In this document: positions 11,330 to 24,408 of the stretch, one piece after another
Layout of the letters: each line of letters starts with the position of its first letter
How positions within the stretch are numbered: position 1 is the first letter of the stretch
DNA from: Mastigamoeba balamuthi
Taxonomy: Eukaryota > Evosea > Mastigamoebida > Mastigamoebidae
Length of the DNA stretch: 64,000 bases
Assembly: GCA_902651635.1 (NCBI GenBank)
Contig: CACRSC010000043.1
Coordinates: forward strand, 82,608-146,607
Reading direction: 5' to 3'
The notes under the pieces: model-generated
What the model was told of the DNA's origin: nothing
What the model saw: the letters and a program-made list of their open reading frames with translations, nothing else
Database searches by the model: none
Position numbers and translations under genes: made by a program

Positions 11330-12021
11330 CTAGAGGATGGGGCTGAGCAGGCCGACCTGTGCTTGGCCGGGGCGCTTGTCTTGGGGTATGTGGCGCAGGT
11401 ACGGGAAGATGTACTTGTTGGCGTACCGCAGCCCTGTCTCGGGGTCTGTGTACGGTGCCTGGGTGTGTGGAGGGTGAGCGTGCTTTTGTGCGGCGGGCGG
11501 CGCACTGGAAGCCCGGTTATCTGGCAGTACTTGGGCTGGGGCTTCTGGCACAGCGGCGCGGATATCGACACGACTGTGGCACGGGAGTGTTGGCGTTGGG
11601 GTGGCTTTGGTGTTGAGGAGAGGGCCAGTGGTCGTACATGTCGGGGCGGCCGGCGGGTAGGTGTGGTAGCTCTCTTCGGCGATGGTGGCGTCGAGCGTAG
11701 TCCTCACGCGCGGGGGCCCGGACTCCTTCTTGAACGGCAGAACCACCGCCCTCGGCGACTCTGCGAACACTATCTGGCTCACGTCGTCCTGCGGTGGTTC
11801 AGCCGCGCCTGTCAGAGGGCGGGATGGGGCTGGGGGGAAGTGGGAGGGAGTGGGAGGTCTGCAGTGTGTGCCTTGGACTTCTTGGTGCTCGTGCGGCCCT
11901 TCTTGCGCGGCGGCTGGGACGCCACATCGGACGGGTTCGCAAGAAGCTGGCTGGACGGCGTGGCAAGCGCGCTGCCGATTTCCGGCGTGCACTCGACCGA
12001 GGACGACGTTGCCGCAGACAT
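11330..12021 (-). CDS. INO80C: INO80 complex subunit C (IES6), YL1-C domain
   Basis: IES6/INO80C is a small subunit that helps Arp5 engage nucleosomes in the INO80 remodeller. The C-terminal YL1-C signature is complete once two introns are removed: FVSISAPLCQKPQPKYCQITGLP, then APYTDPETGLRYANKYIFPYLRHIPQDKR. The phrase 'F-SI-AP---KP--KY' before the CxxTGLP motif is typical of IES6 rather than VPS72/YL1. Exon 1 is basic (PRKKGRTSTKKSK). Introns lie near 11820-11890, at about 11575-11613 and at about 11455-11510, beginning GTACGA or GTGCGC. An AGAGATATTTGTCGGG element sits about 55 bases upstream of the ATG. Small size (about 150-180 residues) fits the family. Confidence 0.75.
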
Positions 12022-12284
12022 GGGCTCGCTCTTCGTTCGGCGCAGAAAAAAACTCTGAGGGGCGACGATGAATCCCCGACAAATATCTCTTTGATAACGT
12101 TATCAGGGCACAACGTCGGTTGTCCCCACACAGACGAAGCACACGCAGGGCAATTAAGACAGTATAAGGCCTCTCTGGAACGTTGTGTTTGGCACAGAGG
12201 GTGGGGAGAGTGCAGCTGCACAGCCGGCAGTTGCCGCTCAGCGCGGCACCGCAGCAGCAGAGGCAGCAGAACAAATCATCCGGC

Positions 12285-12751
12285 TCAGGGGATGATGGCG
12301 ATGGCCTCGACCTCCACAGCGACGTCCTTGGGCAGCCTCGCGACCTGTGCACAGGGGGGAGAGGAGGGTCAGGTGTGGGGGAGGGACAGAGGAGGTGGAG
12401 AGGAGAGAAGAGGGGTATGGGTACCTGGACGCAGGAGCGGGCGGGGGCGTTCTGGGGGAAGAACGTCGCGTACTCCTTGTTGAACTCGGCAAAGTCGTTC
12501 ATGTCGCGCAGGAAGCACGTCGTCTTGATGACGCTGGCGAAGCCCGTGCCCGCGGCCTCGAGGATGGCGCCGAGGTTGAGCATGACCTGGTGCGTCTGCT
12601 CCGTGACGGTGCCCGTGCAGAGCGCCCCCGTCGCGGGCACGATGGGGATCTGGCCCGACGTGTAGCACGTCCCGCGGCTCACGATCGCCTGCGAGTAGGG
12701 GCCGATGGCGCCGGGCGCCTTGGTCGTCGCGATAACGCTGCGCGCTGCCAT
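12285..12751 (-). CDS. RIDA: RidA (YjgF/YER057c/UK114) imine deaminase
   Basis: RidA hydrolyses reactive enamine/imine intermediates released by PLP enzymes such as threonine dehydratase. Exons 12425-12751 and 12285-12344, split by an 80-base intron (GTACCC...CAG), encode 128 residues, the standard length. Family hallmarks are visible: APGAIGPYSQAI at the start, the substrate-contact region GQIPIVPATG, NLGAILEAAGTGFASVIKTTCFLRDMNDFAEFN, RSCVQVARLPKDVAVEVEAIA. The Arg of the RSCVQVARLP motif that binds carboxylate is present. There is no obvious organelle presequence, so it is probably cytosolic. Confidence 0.95.
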
Positions 12752-13189
12752 TGCTCTCTGCTCTGCTGCTCAGGGGTTTTGCTCGAAATGCTGATGTCAC
12801 GCGCGCTTCGCCGGTTCGCTCTGCCACTCCGGTGTTTGTCAGCAGGGATCTTCGTTGCCGCCTCGCCCCCCATCTGCCACGCTCCATGAGCTAACAGCAT
12901 CGCGTGCCCACACAAGCACACCGCTATTCATCATCGGCTGGGGCCCTCCGTGTTGCTGGAATGGGCTTTCATGCGTTGGCTGGGCACTTCGTTGGCTGAC
13001 GCGAACTTACGTCCGCAAACGCAGGAGACTGTCGCGTTCATATAAAGGCGTGCCCCCGTTACGCACGAAGACACGGCAGCACGACAGCAGCAGCAGCAGC
13101 AGCAGCAACGTCGTCTTACACGCGGTTTATCTTCGCACCCGCATTGGCCAACCCGGCAGGATGCGAAAGAGACTCGCAAGTCAGGCCAG
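12752..13189. other. intergenic between DMC1 and RidA
   Basis: This 440-base gap is the 3' flank of DMC1 and the promoter side of RidA. It holds a CAG-type trinucleotide run at about 13085-13107 and a plus-strand TATAAAGG at about 13039 with no convincing gene after it. I see no supported coding frame. Confidence 0.35.
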
Positions 13190-14501
13190 TCAGTCCTTGG
13201 CGTCGGTTATGCCCGTGGTGCCTATCTGGAACGTGGCCTCGGCCTCGGGCAGCGAGGGGCTGTCATACACCTTGGCCACGCGCTGCTCGCCCTTGCCCTT
13301 GCGCAGGAACAGGCGCGTGGTGCTCGCGTGGGCCAGCACGTGGCCGCCGATGGGCTTCTTCGGGTCCTGCACAAACACGGCGCCGCCGCTGGGGTCCGCG
13401 CACACCTGGTTCGTGATCACCACGGCCACGTTGAACTCCTCGGCGATCTTCATCAGCCGGCTCAGCATCCGCCCGAGCTTCTGCTGCCGCTCGGCCAGCT
13501 CGCCGCGCCCGCTGAATTCCACCCTGAAGAGTGACGTCACAGAATCCATGACCTGCCGCAGATCTCGCCCGGGTCGGTGATGTCACGGAAGATATTCTGG
13601 CTCTTCGCGCACGAGGAGGCGGTAGACGTCGTCGACCATGCGGGCAGCGACCTCGGTCAGGAGGTCCATCTGGTGCTCGTGGGTCAGCGCCCGGGCGTAC
13701 AGGACGTTGTCGAGGATCTGGTCCCCGCTGGCCCCGAACCTCTCTGCGATCGGCCCGATCCTCTGCTGACGTGTCAGATACTTCCGGCATCCCGGAATTG
13801 GATTTTGATCTGCGCCGTCGCCGTCACCTCCGGCCTGAAAGTCCCCTCGGTGTCGATGTACACCACCTTCCCGTTGCCCCCGCCCATGTTCCTGGGCAGC
13901 TGGGAGGTGACTGGGGACGTCGGGCCGTGTCAGTGGCCAGATTGTCTCGTTTCCCGGGAGCATCACCGCAGAGCGTGTGGCACAGCTGAGTCTTGCCCGT
14001 GCGGAACTCCCCGAACAGCTCGGTGATGGACATGGACTCCACCCCGCCCCCGAGGAGCTGGTCGAGCTGCGTGCTGCCGGTGGAGAGCCTGATCACGTCC
14101 TGCCTCTTCTTCAGGAACTCCGTCCCCGTCACGAAGCCTGCGTTGACGTCACCTCAATTCCGAGAATTCTACCCAGCCGGGGGGGTCTTGCGGGCGGCTT
14201 CGCACTGAGCGACCGTAGCTTCCCTGCTGCCTCGAAGAGCTTCTCGACCTTGGCCTCTGACATGCCCTTGACTGCCGCGATGTCCTTCCTCGTGTGCATC
14301 AGTATGCTCTCGACACTGGTGTGCCCGTGAGGGCGACGTGGCCAAGGGATTGCTGGACGTGTGTATGCCCGCAGCCTTGAGCTTGGCTATGTCCCCCGCG
14401 TTGATCCCGATCTCCTGCAGCTTCTCCACCACCGTGAAGCTCGAGGCCTCGACATCCTCGTCGGATTCGACCTCGGGCTTGGAGACCTCGGCGGACGCCA
14501 T
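13190..14501 (-). CDS. DMC1: DMC1 meiotic recombinase
   Basis: DMC1 is the meiosis-specific RecA-family strand-exchange ATPase. Reading the minus strand: an N-terminal helix-hairpin-helix domain ([25 protein letters not shown] then [23 protein letters not shown]); [33 protein letters not shown]; Walker [43 protein letters not shown]; Walker [55 protein letters not shown]; and a C-terminal GITDAKD. The [19 protein letters not shown] stretch and GGHVLAHA favour DMC1 over RAD51. At least five introns interrupt it, several holding short AATTC or GATATTC palindromes and a TGACGTCA-like branch region. It implies a meiotic cycle. Confidence 0.93.
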
Positions 14502-14882
14502 TATTTCCGTTCTGGTCCTGAGATTTATTTCGCAACTACGTCATCTGCAGCGCCGAGATTTTGGCCGGTAGGACCGGGAAAAGCAGAGATGGTGCAGAGT
14601 TGTTCTTTGCAGGAAGTTCTCGCGAACGCAATGTCAGAGGCGGTGTACATTCCACCTCGAGGACACGCTTCTCGATTGTTGTTGTGCTCCCCCGAAGGCG
14701 CCTAACACGCAGCACCGAGGGAGAAATACCGTTTTGTCGCCCGTGGTGACTACATGTGTGGGACGTCCGCAGGGGGGTGCAGGTCTCAATCGGGGTGTGG
14801 GGGGCACAGCGTGCTTGTTGAGGGGTGGGGGAGCGTGCACGTCGTCCTCGCGGCGGACAGATCGGTCACGAGATTCCCGCGT
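14502..14882. other. intergenic between DMC1 and HMG-box gene
   Basis: Contains the DMC1 promoter side (GCGAAATAAATCTC on the minus strand about 25 bases before the ATG) and the 3' flank of the HMG-box gene. No coding frame is supported. Confidence 0.35.
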
Positions 14883-15695
14883 TTACTCGTCGTCCTTGCT
14901 CTTCTCCTTCTCGTACCTCTCCTTGTCCTTCTGCGCTTGCTGCGTGTACGGCTGCGTTGCCATGGAGCCCCCCAGGGCGCGGGTGGGTTAGCAGGGCATT
15001 CATTATAAGAAGTCATCATTTTCATAAAAAGCGCAGTCAATTCGGTTTGAACTTTTGAATTTGAAAAAAAGCAAAAAGAAAAACACGCGCGAATAAGCTG
15101 CGCGGGTGCCGGACTTTCAAGGGGGGTGTGGGAGAGAGATACTGCCCAGATGTGGTGTGGCTGTGTCTGTGGCGGGCCCGGGGAAGGGGGGAGGGGAGGA
15201 GGCGAGGTGGATGTGGCAGGAGGGGGACGTGGGATCGCCCGCACCTTCTTCTGCTCCTCTGTGAGCTTGTGCCACTTCTCGCCGATGAGCTTGCCGAGCT
15301 CGCCAAAGGACATGCCGGGGTTCTTCTCCTTGAACTCGGCGCGCTTGGCCTGGCTGAAGTACATGAACGCCGACATCGGCCTCTTGGGCCCGTCCTTGCC
15401 CTTCTTCTTGGCGGGCGCCTTCTTCTTGGCCGGGGCCTTCCTCTTGGGCTTCTCCTCCTCCTCGGAGCTCTCCTCAGAGTCGATCTCTGCGCTCGCGTTG
15501 TCCCACCATTTTTAAAAAATAAATAAAACGGGCGTTGAAGGTAAGCGGTGGGCTCTCTCTCTCTGCTCTGCTCTCTCTCCCGTTTACGCTAAATAACCGT
15601 GTGTTTGCGGGCGATTTTGCGCAATCCGGGGGCGCCGGACGCGGCGTGGGCGTGTGGGAGCGAGGGTGCGCACTCTTGTCCTCGTCCGACGACAT
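14883..15695 (-). CDS. single HMG-box chromatin protein (HMGB/NHP6 type)
   Basis: HMG-box proteins bend DNA and assist nucleosome remodelling. Exon 1 encodes MSSDEDK; an intron starting GTGCGCACC (about 15520-15672) joins it to KIDSEESSEEEEKPKRKAP, then KKKGKDGPKRPMSAFMYFSQ and the rest of the box (EFKEKNPGMSFGELGKLIGEKWHKLTEEQKK). A second, roughly 280-base intron leads to the closing helix PYTQQAQKDKERYEKEKSKDDE. The Ser/Glu N terminus and Lys/Ala linker before the box resemble the C-terminal part of SSRP1 and plant or protist HMGBs. A CTTAAAAGG box lies about 25 bases upstream of the ATG. The 280-base intron holds a pyrimidine-rich tract on the minus strand. Confidence 0.9.
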
Positions 15696-15850
15696 GGTGC
15701 AACTCGGGGGCCGAGCCTTTTAAGTGTGCTTACCGCGCTGCTTTTTTTTCTGTGTGGTGACAGAGGTGGGTGGGTGCACACGCAACACGCAGGAAAAAAC
15801 CCCCGCCACCCGAGATATTATTCAAATGTACCTAGAGATCTGCCGGCGTG

Positions 15851-15860
15851 CCATAAATAG
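15851..15860 (+). promoter_or_regulatory. TATA-like CCATAAATAG box of IFT43
   Basis: The box CCATAAATAG ends 36 bases before the IFT43 ATG. The same decamer precedes the phosphodiesterase gene, and CCAAAAATAG precedes DPY30 and DRC2 at similar distance. An AGATATT...AGAGATCT palindromic island lies 15-35 bases further upstream. Confidence 0.55.
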
Positions 15861-15895
15861 CAACGCACGGCCCGCCAGACGCCACCCGTCCCCCC

Positions 15896-16608
15896 ATGTC
15901 GCTCCTTGCCGCAGGCGACGCCAGCGAGTTCGAGGGCGCCGCCCGCGTCCGCCAGCACGAGACGTCCGGCTCGAAGCGGCGCGCGCGCGGCCGTGGCGAC
16001 GACGACGACGACGCCTCGCGCTCCGCCCCCGAGCAGAAGCCCAAGTCGGGCTGGGGCAACGACGCTGGCCCGGCGGTCCCAGCGTCCGCGGGCTACGACA
16101 GCGGCAGGGCCGAGGCCTCGGACCGCGACAAGGTCGGCGAGACCGTGGACGAGGCCGACGCCGCCGAGCGCGGGCTGGAGGAGGACGAGGACCTCGTCCG
16201 CGAGGTCGCAGCCCCCCCGCGGTTCGCCCAGCGCCCCATCGCCACCATACGCGAGCTCGACAAGGGCCTCCAGTTCACGCTGCCCCCAGCGCCGGTACGG
16301 AGGGGGGCGTCACGCGCAGAAACAGAGCCCCACCCCACCCCGCGGTGCAAATTCAATTCAATTGACTTGCGTGTCGCGGAATGCAAAAGGACGCGGGCAT
16401 CGACCTGAGCCTGCTGACGTCGCAGCTGAGGCCGCCGGTGACGGTGGTCGAGGCGGACGTGACGTGGGACTTCGAGAGCCTGTTCCAGCGCGTGTCCACG
16501 GAGATCATCGCGGAGCAGGAGGAGGCCGAGCGCCTGCAGGAGCTCAAGGAGCAGGAGGAAAGCGAGCAGCGCGCGCACCTGGGAAAGCAGGGCAACAGCC
16601 GCTTCTAA
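15896..16608 (+). CDS. IFT43: IFT43, intraflagellar transport complex A subunit
   Basis: IFT43 is a small IFT-A subunit that binds IFT121 and supports retrograde ciliary transport. Exons 15896-16294 and 16390-16608 encode 205 residues. The N-terminal half is charged and disordered (DDDDDASRS, DEADAAERGLEEDEDLVREVAAPP). The conserved half reads PIATIRELDKGLQF, IDLSLLTSQLRPPVTVVEADVTWDFESLFQRVSTEI, matching the family pattern 'DL-LLT--L-P---V-E-D--W-WDHLFTEV'. The 95-base intron begins GTACGG and contains AATTCAATTCAATTGACTT before its 3' end. The length is close to other IFT43s. It indicates a motile or sensory cilium. Confidence 0.88.
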
Positions 16609-16856
16609 ACACGCTCTTTCTCGCTGTACCTGCGCCGTGGTCGATCATGGGGATTGCCGGATTGCCGTTCCCCCAGCCACTAGCGGGGGTTGCGGGGTTG
16701 TGACGGGTGGCCCGAGATCTGAACAGCGCTTGCACAGAAACACCAACGGAATATCTAGATATTCGCTGTCACTATAAATTGACTCAGGATTACGTCGCGT
16801 ACATACCGTAATCGCCGTTGGATACGGTGCTTCTGCGAGAAGCAAGGGATCGTTCG

Positions 16857-17311
16857 ATGGCAACCCTCGAGGAGCTGAGCGCCACGGCGCACGAGGTCCA
16901 GCGCGCGGAGGAGTCCCCGCAGCCACCTGACACCGACGATCTGGGCCGGGCGCTTGCCGACCTCCAGGCGACGCTCGAGAGAACGCGCACGCTGGCCATG
17001 ATGAGGCGGGGAGTCAGTGCCACCCAGCAGCAGGCTCAGCCTTCTCCCGCGCTTTCTGCCGACGTCGAGACCCCTACGACCGAGTCTCGTCGCAGGCCGA
17101 GGCGCAGCCAGGAGATACGCAGGAGGTATCGACTGCCAACCTCGCCACCGCCTCGTCCGCTGACCCCCCCGCCTCCCGCAGGCTGGCAGTTCTGAAACAA
17201 CTGGTCAAGGAAAACTATCCCAACATGAAGGTCTCGGCACACCCCCTGCGGAAGCGGCACAGAAAGGGGGCCAAGGCAGACAGCGACAGCAGCAGTTCTG
17301 AGTCAAAATAA
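16857..17311 (+). CDS. hypothetical small protein
   Basis: From ATG 16857 the frame reads MATLEELSATAHEVQRAEE ... DLGRALADLQATLERTRTLAMMRRG, a helical segment, then a Ser/Thr/Arg-rich part. A final exon beginning just after a CGCAG near 17183 encodes LAVLKQLVKENYPNMKVSAHPLRKRHRKGAKAD and ends with acidic/serine residues at a TAA at 17309-17311. The exact intron chain between is uncertain. I recognise no family. It sits between two ciliary genes, IFT43 and DRC2, with GGAATATCTAGATATTC and CACTATAAATTGAC 70-110 bases upstream. An A-rich AATAAAAAGG signal follows directly after the stop. Confidence 0.5.
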
Positions 17312-17386
17312 AAAGGACAACCTGCCATGATTTTTCAAACCTCGCGCCCAACTCGTTTTTCTGTGGCTCCGGGGGGTGGGGGCAGT

Positions 17387-19209
17387 TCACACGACCCTCT
17401 CTGCGGTCCCGCCGCCTCCCGCCTGCATGTGGACGATGTGCGTGGCGCGGTCCATGTTTGATGCCTCGCCCTCGACGACGCGGATGCGCGGGGGGACTCT
17501 CTCGTTGATGATCATGAGAGTTCCCAGCGCGGGCGTGTTGTCGATGATCGTCCTGCCCTCCTCGTACTCGCGGATGATCGCCCGCAGGTCGATGTTCTCC
17601 TTGACGAGGCTCTCCTGGTCGCGCTGCAGCGTCTCCGTGTCCAGCAGCGCGCGGTTGTAGAGCTTGAAGAAGTTCTCGAGGCACTGAGTCTCGTCCACCC
17701 TCTGAGCCAGCCCACAGAGATCCAGTGAGACGAAGGGCGCGAGGCAGTCCCCCCCGATGTGCTGCATGGCCCCCACGTACCCTGCCCTCCTTGTCGACGC
17801 CCTTGCACGAGTACAGCTCGTCCTCGCGGGGAGGAGGCGCGATGATCTGCTCCTGCTCGCTCTCGGCCTTGGCGACCTCTGCGGCGACCTCGGCAGCCAC
17901 CTTGGCGCTGGCCTCTGAGGGCGGCAGGGGGACCGCCTGGTTGAGCGTCTGGAACGGCAACACGCGCTCCTGCTCGGTCTTGAGCTTGTCCGCCACCTCC
18001 GAGGCCCGCAGGACGCGCTCCGCGAGGCTCAGGCGCTCCTCGAGGCCCTTGGTGGCCGCGTTGGCCAGGCGCGTGAGCTCCAGCAGGCGCTCGCGCTGCA
18101 TGTCGCGGACGCGGGCCATCCGCATCTTGAGCTGCGCGTAGTGGGCGGCCGCGATCTCCTTCTCCTCGCGCAGGCGCGTCTGGGCCTCCTCGTGCTCGCG
18201 GACGCTCGTCCCGAGCTTCACGCGCCACGCGGTCAGGGACTCCTGCAGCCTGACCAGCTTCCTCTCGGCTGCTGCGATTTCCTTCTCCTTCCTGCGGACA
18301 CGTCAGGAGGAAAAGCGGACGAGACCCGCGAGGGCGCACTGCTGGTCCTGGTCGTGGGCCTTCTTGAACTCCTCCAGAACGGGCCCGATTTCACGCTGGT
18401 ACTCCTTGTTGGCGGCCTCGAAGGAGCCCTGCAGCGCGTCGATCTTCAGGTCGAGGCTCTCCCTGACAGCCCCAATATCCTGGAATCAACCGCGTTAGAT
18501 TCTGGTATCTTCTTGGCATTTGGGCTACTCACGTCGGTGGAGCGCTCCTTCTGCTCCTGCAGCGTCGAGGCGAAGTGCTGGCGCCCGGAAACCTCCTTCT
18601 GCTTGAAGTCCTCCTCCATGGCACGGATCACAGCTCGCAGCTCGGACTCACGCGACTTCTGCGACTCGACCACCTCCCTGCGCTCGCCGCCGTACTCTGC
18701 ACGCAGGTGGTCCACTGCGTCGTGGAACGTCCTCTCGCGGCCCTTCTGTGCGACCTCGTGGATCTCCTCCAGCCGCTCGAGGTTGGCGATGTGCGTCCTC
18801 AGGGCCATCTGGTATCTAGATTCCAGGAATTAGTCAGCGACGCGGAATCTCCCGCAGATATCTGCGCGCACTGCTCCTCCATGTCGTCGAGGTCGCGCTC
18901 GAGCTGCGAGATGTACGCGTCCTTGCGGTCGATCTCGTGGTCGAACGTCTGCGAGAGCACATCGACGTCCGACCGCAGCTCGGCGAGCTTGGCCCTGCGC
19001 AGGACCTTGCGCCAGGCCTCGTCGAGCTGCGTCGAGTTGAGCTTGCTGAACGCCGCGTCCTCCTCGCGCCGCGCGTGCAGCGCCGCCCGCATCTGCTCCT
19101 CCTTGCGCTTGCGCGTCTCCTCCTCGCGCATGGCCTCGGCCTCGAGCCTCTGCGCGCGCTCCTCGTCGGTCTCGTTCGCCACCCTCCTCCTCCTCCGCTG
19201 GCCCGGCAT
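17387..19209 (-). CDS. DRC2: DRC2/CCDC65, nexin-dynein regulatory complex subunit
   Basis: DRC2 is a coiled-coil base-plate subunit of the nexin-dynein regulatory complex of motile axonemes. The order of conserved blocks matches the family: LNSTQLDEAWRKVLRRAKLAELRSDVDVLSQTFDHEIDRKDAYI; LRTHIANLERLEEIHEV; then VDHLRAEYGGERREVVESQKSRESELRAVIRAMEEDF; later LKTEQERVLPF; and the C-terminal CLENFFKLYNRALLDTETLQRDQESLVKENIDLRAIIREYEEGRTI. The final MQAGG ends near a conserved-looking tail. At least four introns interrupt it (near 18815-18855, 18470-18535, 18290-18310 and 17775-17790). Heptad repeats run nearly throughout. A CCAAAAATAG box (minus strand, 19247-19256) is 38 bases upstream of the ATG. 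Together with IFT43 it shows a motile flagellum. Confidence 0.9.
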
Positions 19210-19246
19210 TGTCGCTCTCGGGTGCTGCTTTGTGGGGTGGCGAGTT

Positions 19247-19256
19247 CTATTTTTGG
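19247..19256 (-). promoter_or_regulatory. CCAAAAATAG core-promoter box of DRC2
   Basis: On the minus strand the box reads CCAAAAATAG, 38 bases before the DRC2 start codon, in the same position as the IFT43 and phosphodiesterase boxes. Confidence 0.5.
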
Positions 19257-19371
19257 CGCCGATACCGGGGAGATTCTCGTGCCTGATAGCTCTCTGATTC
19301 GCGGATCTTTGGCTGTTGCGAGTTGGTTTTCCCTGTCGGACATCCCTGCCAAGCAGCACGACGGGCCGCCC

Positions 19372-22300
19372 ATGTCGACATCCCCCCTCCCCCTGCTCCG
19401 TGGAGGTGCCTCTTCACTCCCCCGGCTCTGTGTGGGCCTCGCTGACCCGCGTTGCCCGTTGCTTCGGTGCCAGACCCACACCAGTCGGTCAGTGCCGAGT
19501 CGTCGCTGCGCCTGGACCCCTCCTCGCCCGCGTCCGACGGCAGGGAGCCCGAGGCCGGCGACGTGAACGTCGAGTACGTGGCAGTCGTGGGGGCGGTGGG
19601 CAAGAACGCGCCGGAGGAGGAGAAGCACGAGCACATCAGGCAGGTGGCCGACTTCATCGCCCGGCTGACTGCCGTTGGCCTCAAGGTCATCCGTCGCATG
19701 TCAGGTGTCCCTTTTCCCCACACCCCTCGGTATACGGCCGGTATCGGCCGTGCCCCGCCGATTATCGCCACAGCCCCGCTTTCGCCACCCCGTCACGCCG
19801 TCTCCGAAATCAATTGAGAAGCGGCAAAAAGGAATAGTCGCGGTGTGCAGCGGACTAACCGCGGGCTGGGCTCCGGACGGTTATCAGAGGACAGGTCGAC
19901 TGCGTACCTGCTGATCGGGGCCACCGATGACCTGATCGAGGAGCACGCCGAAGCCATGGGTCTCGAGATCCCCCTGACCGTGAGACACGCCGGCCATACT
20001 TCTACCTCCCTGTCGCTGCTGTCTTCTCACACTGGGAGGGGTCCCCACAGGCGAACCACGGCGGGGCACACGCGCCGTTCGTCCGCGACAAGAGGGGCAA
20101 GTTCGCCAAGTTCACCAAGACGCACCGCCAGCGCGCCATCCTCGACCTCATCGAGGGCGACCGCGACCTCGGATGCGCCGAGATCTGTGCGGGAAAAATG
20201 CGACGCGAGACCCGCAGCACCGAGGACTGACCAGGCCCCTGGCAGGCGTGGGGAACCTGGAGAACAGCGGGGTGCTGTCCAAGTTCTTCGCGCTGCACGA
20301 CCGCGAGGCGCTGGCGGACCTGTCGAGGCGGTGGATCAGGCGCAGGCCGTGGCAGTCGCAGCCCGTCGACGACGTGGCCGAGTACTTTGGCGAGGAGGTC
20401 GGCATGTACTTCAGCTGGCTCGAGTTCTACACCAGGTGGGTCCTGGGCTCGGGCGTCGTCGGCCTCGTCCTGTTCGCCACGGGCCGCGCGGTGCACGCGG
20501 ACAGGGGCTGGTCGTCGACGGTCTACTCGGTGTTCATCGGCATCTGGGCGGCCGTCTTCCTCGAGTTCTGGAAGAGGCAGCAGAGCCGCAACGCGTACAA
20601 GTGGAACATGGTCGACTTCGAGGACGAAGAACGCATGAGGGCCGAGTACATCGGCGAGGACCTCCTTGGCGTCTGGAGGCTCGACACGTGGGTCGACCTC
20701 ACCACCGAAATCGTGCAATTGCTCCCCCCTCCGGACCCATTCGAGCAACTCGGCTGCGATTGACAACTCCTTTTCGCGCTACACAGAGCCTCGCTCGCCA
20801 GCCGAAGCCGATCAAGTACTACAGCCCGAGGAGAACGTATGGCAAAGTGCTGCTAAGCTCCAGCCTCATCGCCATCTTCGTGCGCCCTCTTCCTGCCCTC
20901 CGGCTGAGTGCGGGATCTGCGCACAGAGCTAACTGGCCAGAGGGCAGGCGACGATCGTCATGATCACGACGATGGGGATCATGTCGCTCAGGCTGTTCAT
21001 CCAGGAGAGGCTCGTGAAGAACAGCGGCAAGATCTACATGAGCACCGTCGGCGGCGTCATCGGCTCGCTGGCCAACGCCGCGTCGATCCAGTCGCTCAAC
21101 TTTGTCTACAGGAAGGTGGCCGTCGTCCTCAACAACTGGGGCACGCCACGCACAGCCACCAGGGCTCTGGGTTGAAGGGCTCACCGGCCAAGCGCAGAGA
21201 ACCATAGGACGGTGCAGAAGTACAACTGGTACCTCTCGATGAAGATCTTCATGTTCACGTTTGTCAACACGTTCACCGGGCTCTTCTACATCGCGTACGT
21301 CAAGCGCGGAACCGCTCTGTGGGGCGTCAAGGAGCTCACTGACATGTGTAACGCACGCCACCCGACGGCTGCATTCTGCGCAGCTAACACCGGCTTTACA
21401 GCAAGAGACGCTGGCGAGCGATGACACCCCCATCTGGTACGGGTGTGCCAACGACCTTACGCAGCAGCTGGCGTCCCTCCTGCTGTTCAACCTCGTCATG
21501 GGCCAGATCACCGAGCTCCTCTACCCGTGCGGAGCTCGTGCGTGCCGAGTTCGACTGACACTCTCGCCCTCCTGGTAGTGTCGTGATGCCCGTGATCTCG
21601 AGGTTCCTTATTTACAGGCGCAGGAGGGAGAAGCTCTCCGGAGGGTCCCTGTGGACCTGGCTGCCTCGTCAGGTGCGCTTCCTGTGCGGGTTCATGACGG
21701 TGCAGGGCTTCAGGGCAGCGGAGGAGCACCTGACCGAGCACGAGAAGCAGAGCACCCTCAACGCGTACCCCGGCCTCATCGACGAGTACTCGGAGATGGG
21801 TACCCGGAAGAGTTGAGACCGCTCTCCGCAGCTGACCCCGTTCGCAGCACTGCAGTTCGGGCTGGTGACGCTGTTCGCGGCTGCGTTCCCGCTGGCGCCG
21901 CTCATCGCGTGGGTGAACAACATGATCGAGATGCGCACCGACGCCTTCAAGTTCGTGCGGCTGTACAACAAGCCCAACTGGGTGGGCGCCAGCGACATTG
22001 GCGTGTGGTACTACATCCTGCAGCTGCTGGGCTACGCCGCCGTCATCAACAACGTGCTGCTCGTGGGCTTCCTTTATACCCCCGTGCGCAACGTCTTCGA
22101 GGACCACACGGGCAAGGCCGGCGACAACATGTGGCACACGCTCTACTGCGTGCTGTGGACCGTCGTCATCCTGGAGCACGCCATCTTCGCCGTGAAGATG
22201 CTGATCGCGTTCTTCATCCCCGACGTGCCCGCCGACGTCAGGGCCGCCAGAGCCAAGGCGTACTTCCTCAAGGAGGAGCACCTCAAGGACGCGGAGCTGC

Positions 22301-22488
22301 TCGAGGAGAGCCACAAGAAGCAGGACGAGCTGCTGCGCGTGCGTGCGAACGAGGAGGCCCAGGTGCTCGTCCAGGAGGCGTTCATCACCACGCGCAGCGC
22401 CAAGCACGCGTCGCCCTCTCCTCCCCCCTCCTCGCCCGACTCCGACCCCGCGAGGCGCGGGCACGGTGGCGACTCCTCTCCCGTCTGA
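19372..22488 (+). CDS. anoctamin/TMEM16 family membrane protein
   Basis: Anoctamins are dimeric calcium-activated chloride channels or lipid scramblases of plasma and internal membranes. Exon 1 encodes MSTSPLPLLRG; removal of an intron starting GTGCCT joins it to DPHQSVSAESSLRLD. The cytosolic N domain (VADFIARLTAVGLKV; TAYLLIGATDDLIEEHAEAMGLEI; THRQRAILDLI) precedes the signature FFALHDREALADLSRRW ... DDVAEYFGEEVGMYFSWLEFYTRWVLG and FLEFWKRQQSRNAYKWNMVDFEDEE. Further exons give hydrophobic segments, including IAYVKRG, LLLFNLVMGQITELLYP, and FGLVTLFAAAFPLAPLIAWVNNMIEMRTDAFKF, where E and D side chains match the family's calcium-site helices. The tail is a charged coiled coil plus Ser/Pro. About ten introns. 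Closest in layout to ANO10/ANO8-like short forms; channel or scramblase activity cannot be read from sequence. Confidence 0.88.
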
Positions 22489-22679
22489 GCAGCAGGCTAA
22501 GAAACAACAGTGGGTGTGTGGGCCCTGAGAGGTGGGCGGGTGGCACAGGCGGCTGCTGGGGTGAACACGTGTCGCTCTATTTCTCTTGGGGTTTTCATTC
22601 GTTACCGGGGGGTGGGGATGGGAAGAAATGGACAGATGGGGTGGAGCGAGCGAACGCGGCCAGCAACTCCGGCGCAGCC

Positions 22680-24408
<1,729 letters not shown>

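Noticed and set aside
13085-13107. CAG trinucleotide run as a polyQ coding exon
   Set aside because: It lies between genes without an open, spliced frame; treated as a simple repeat.
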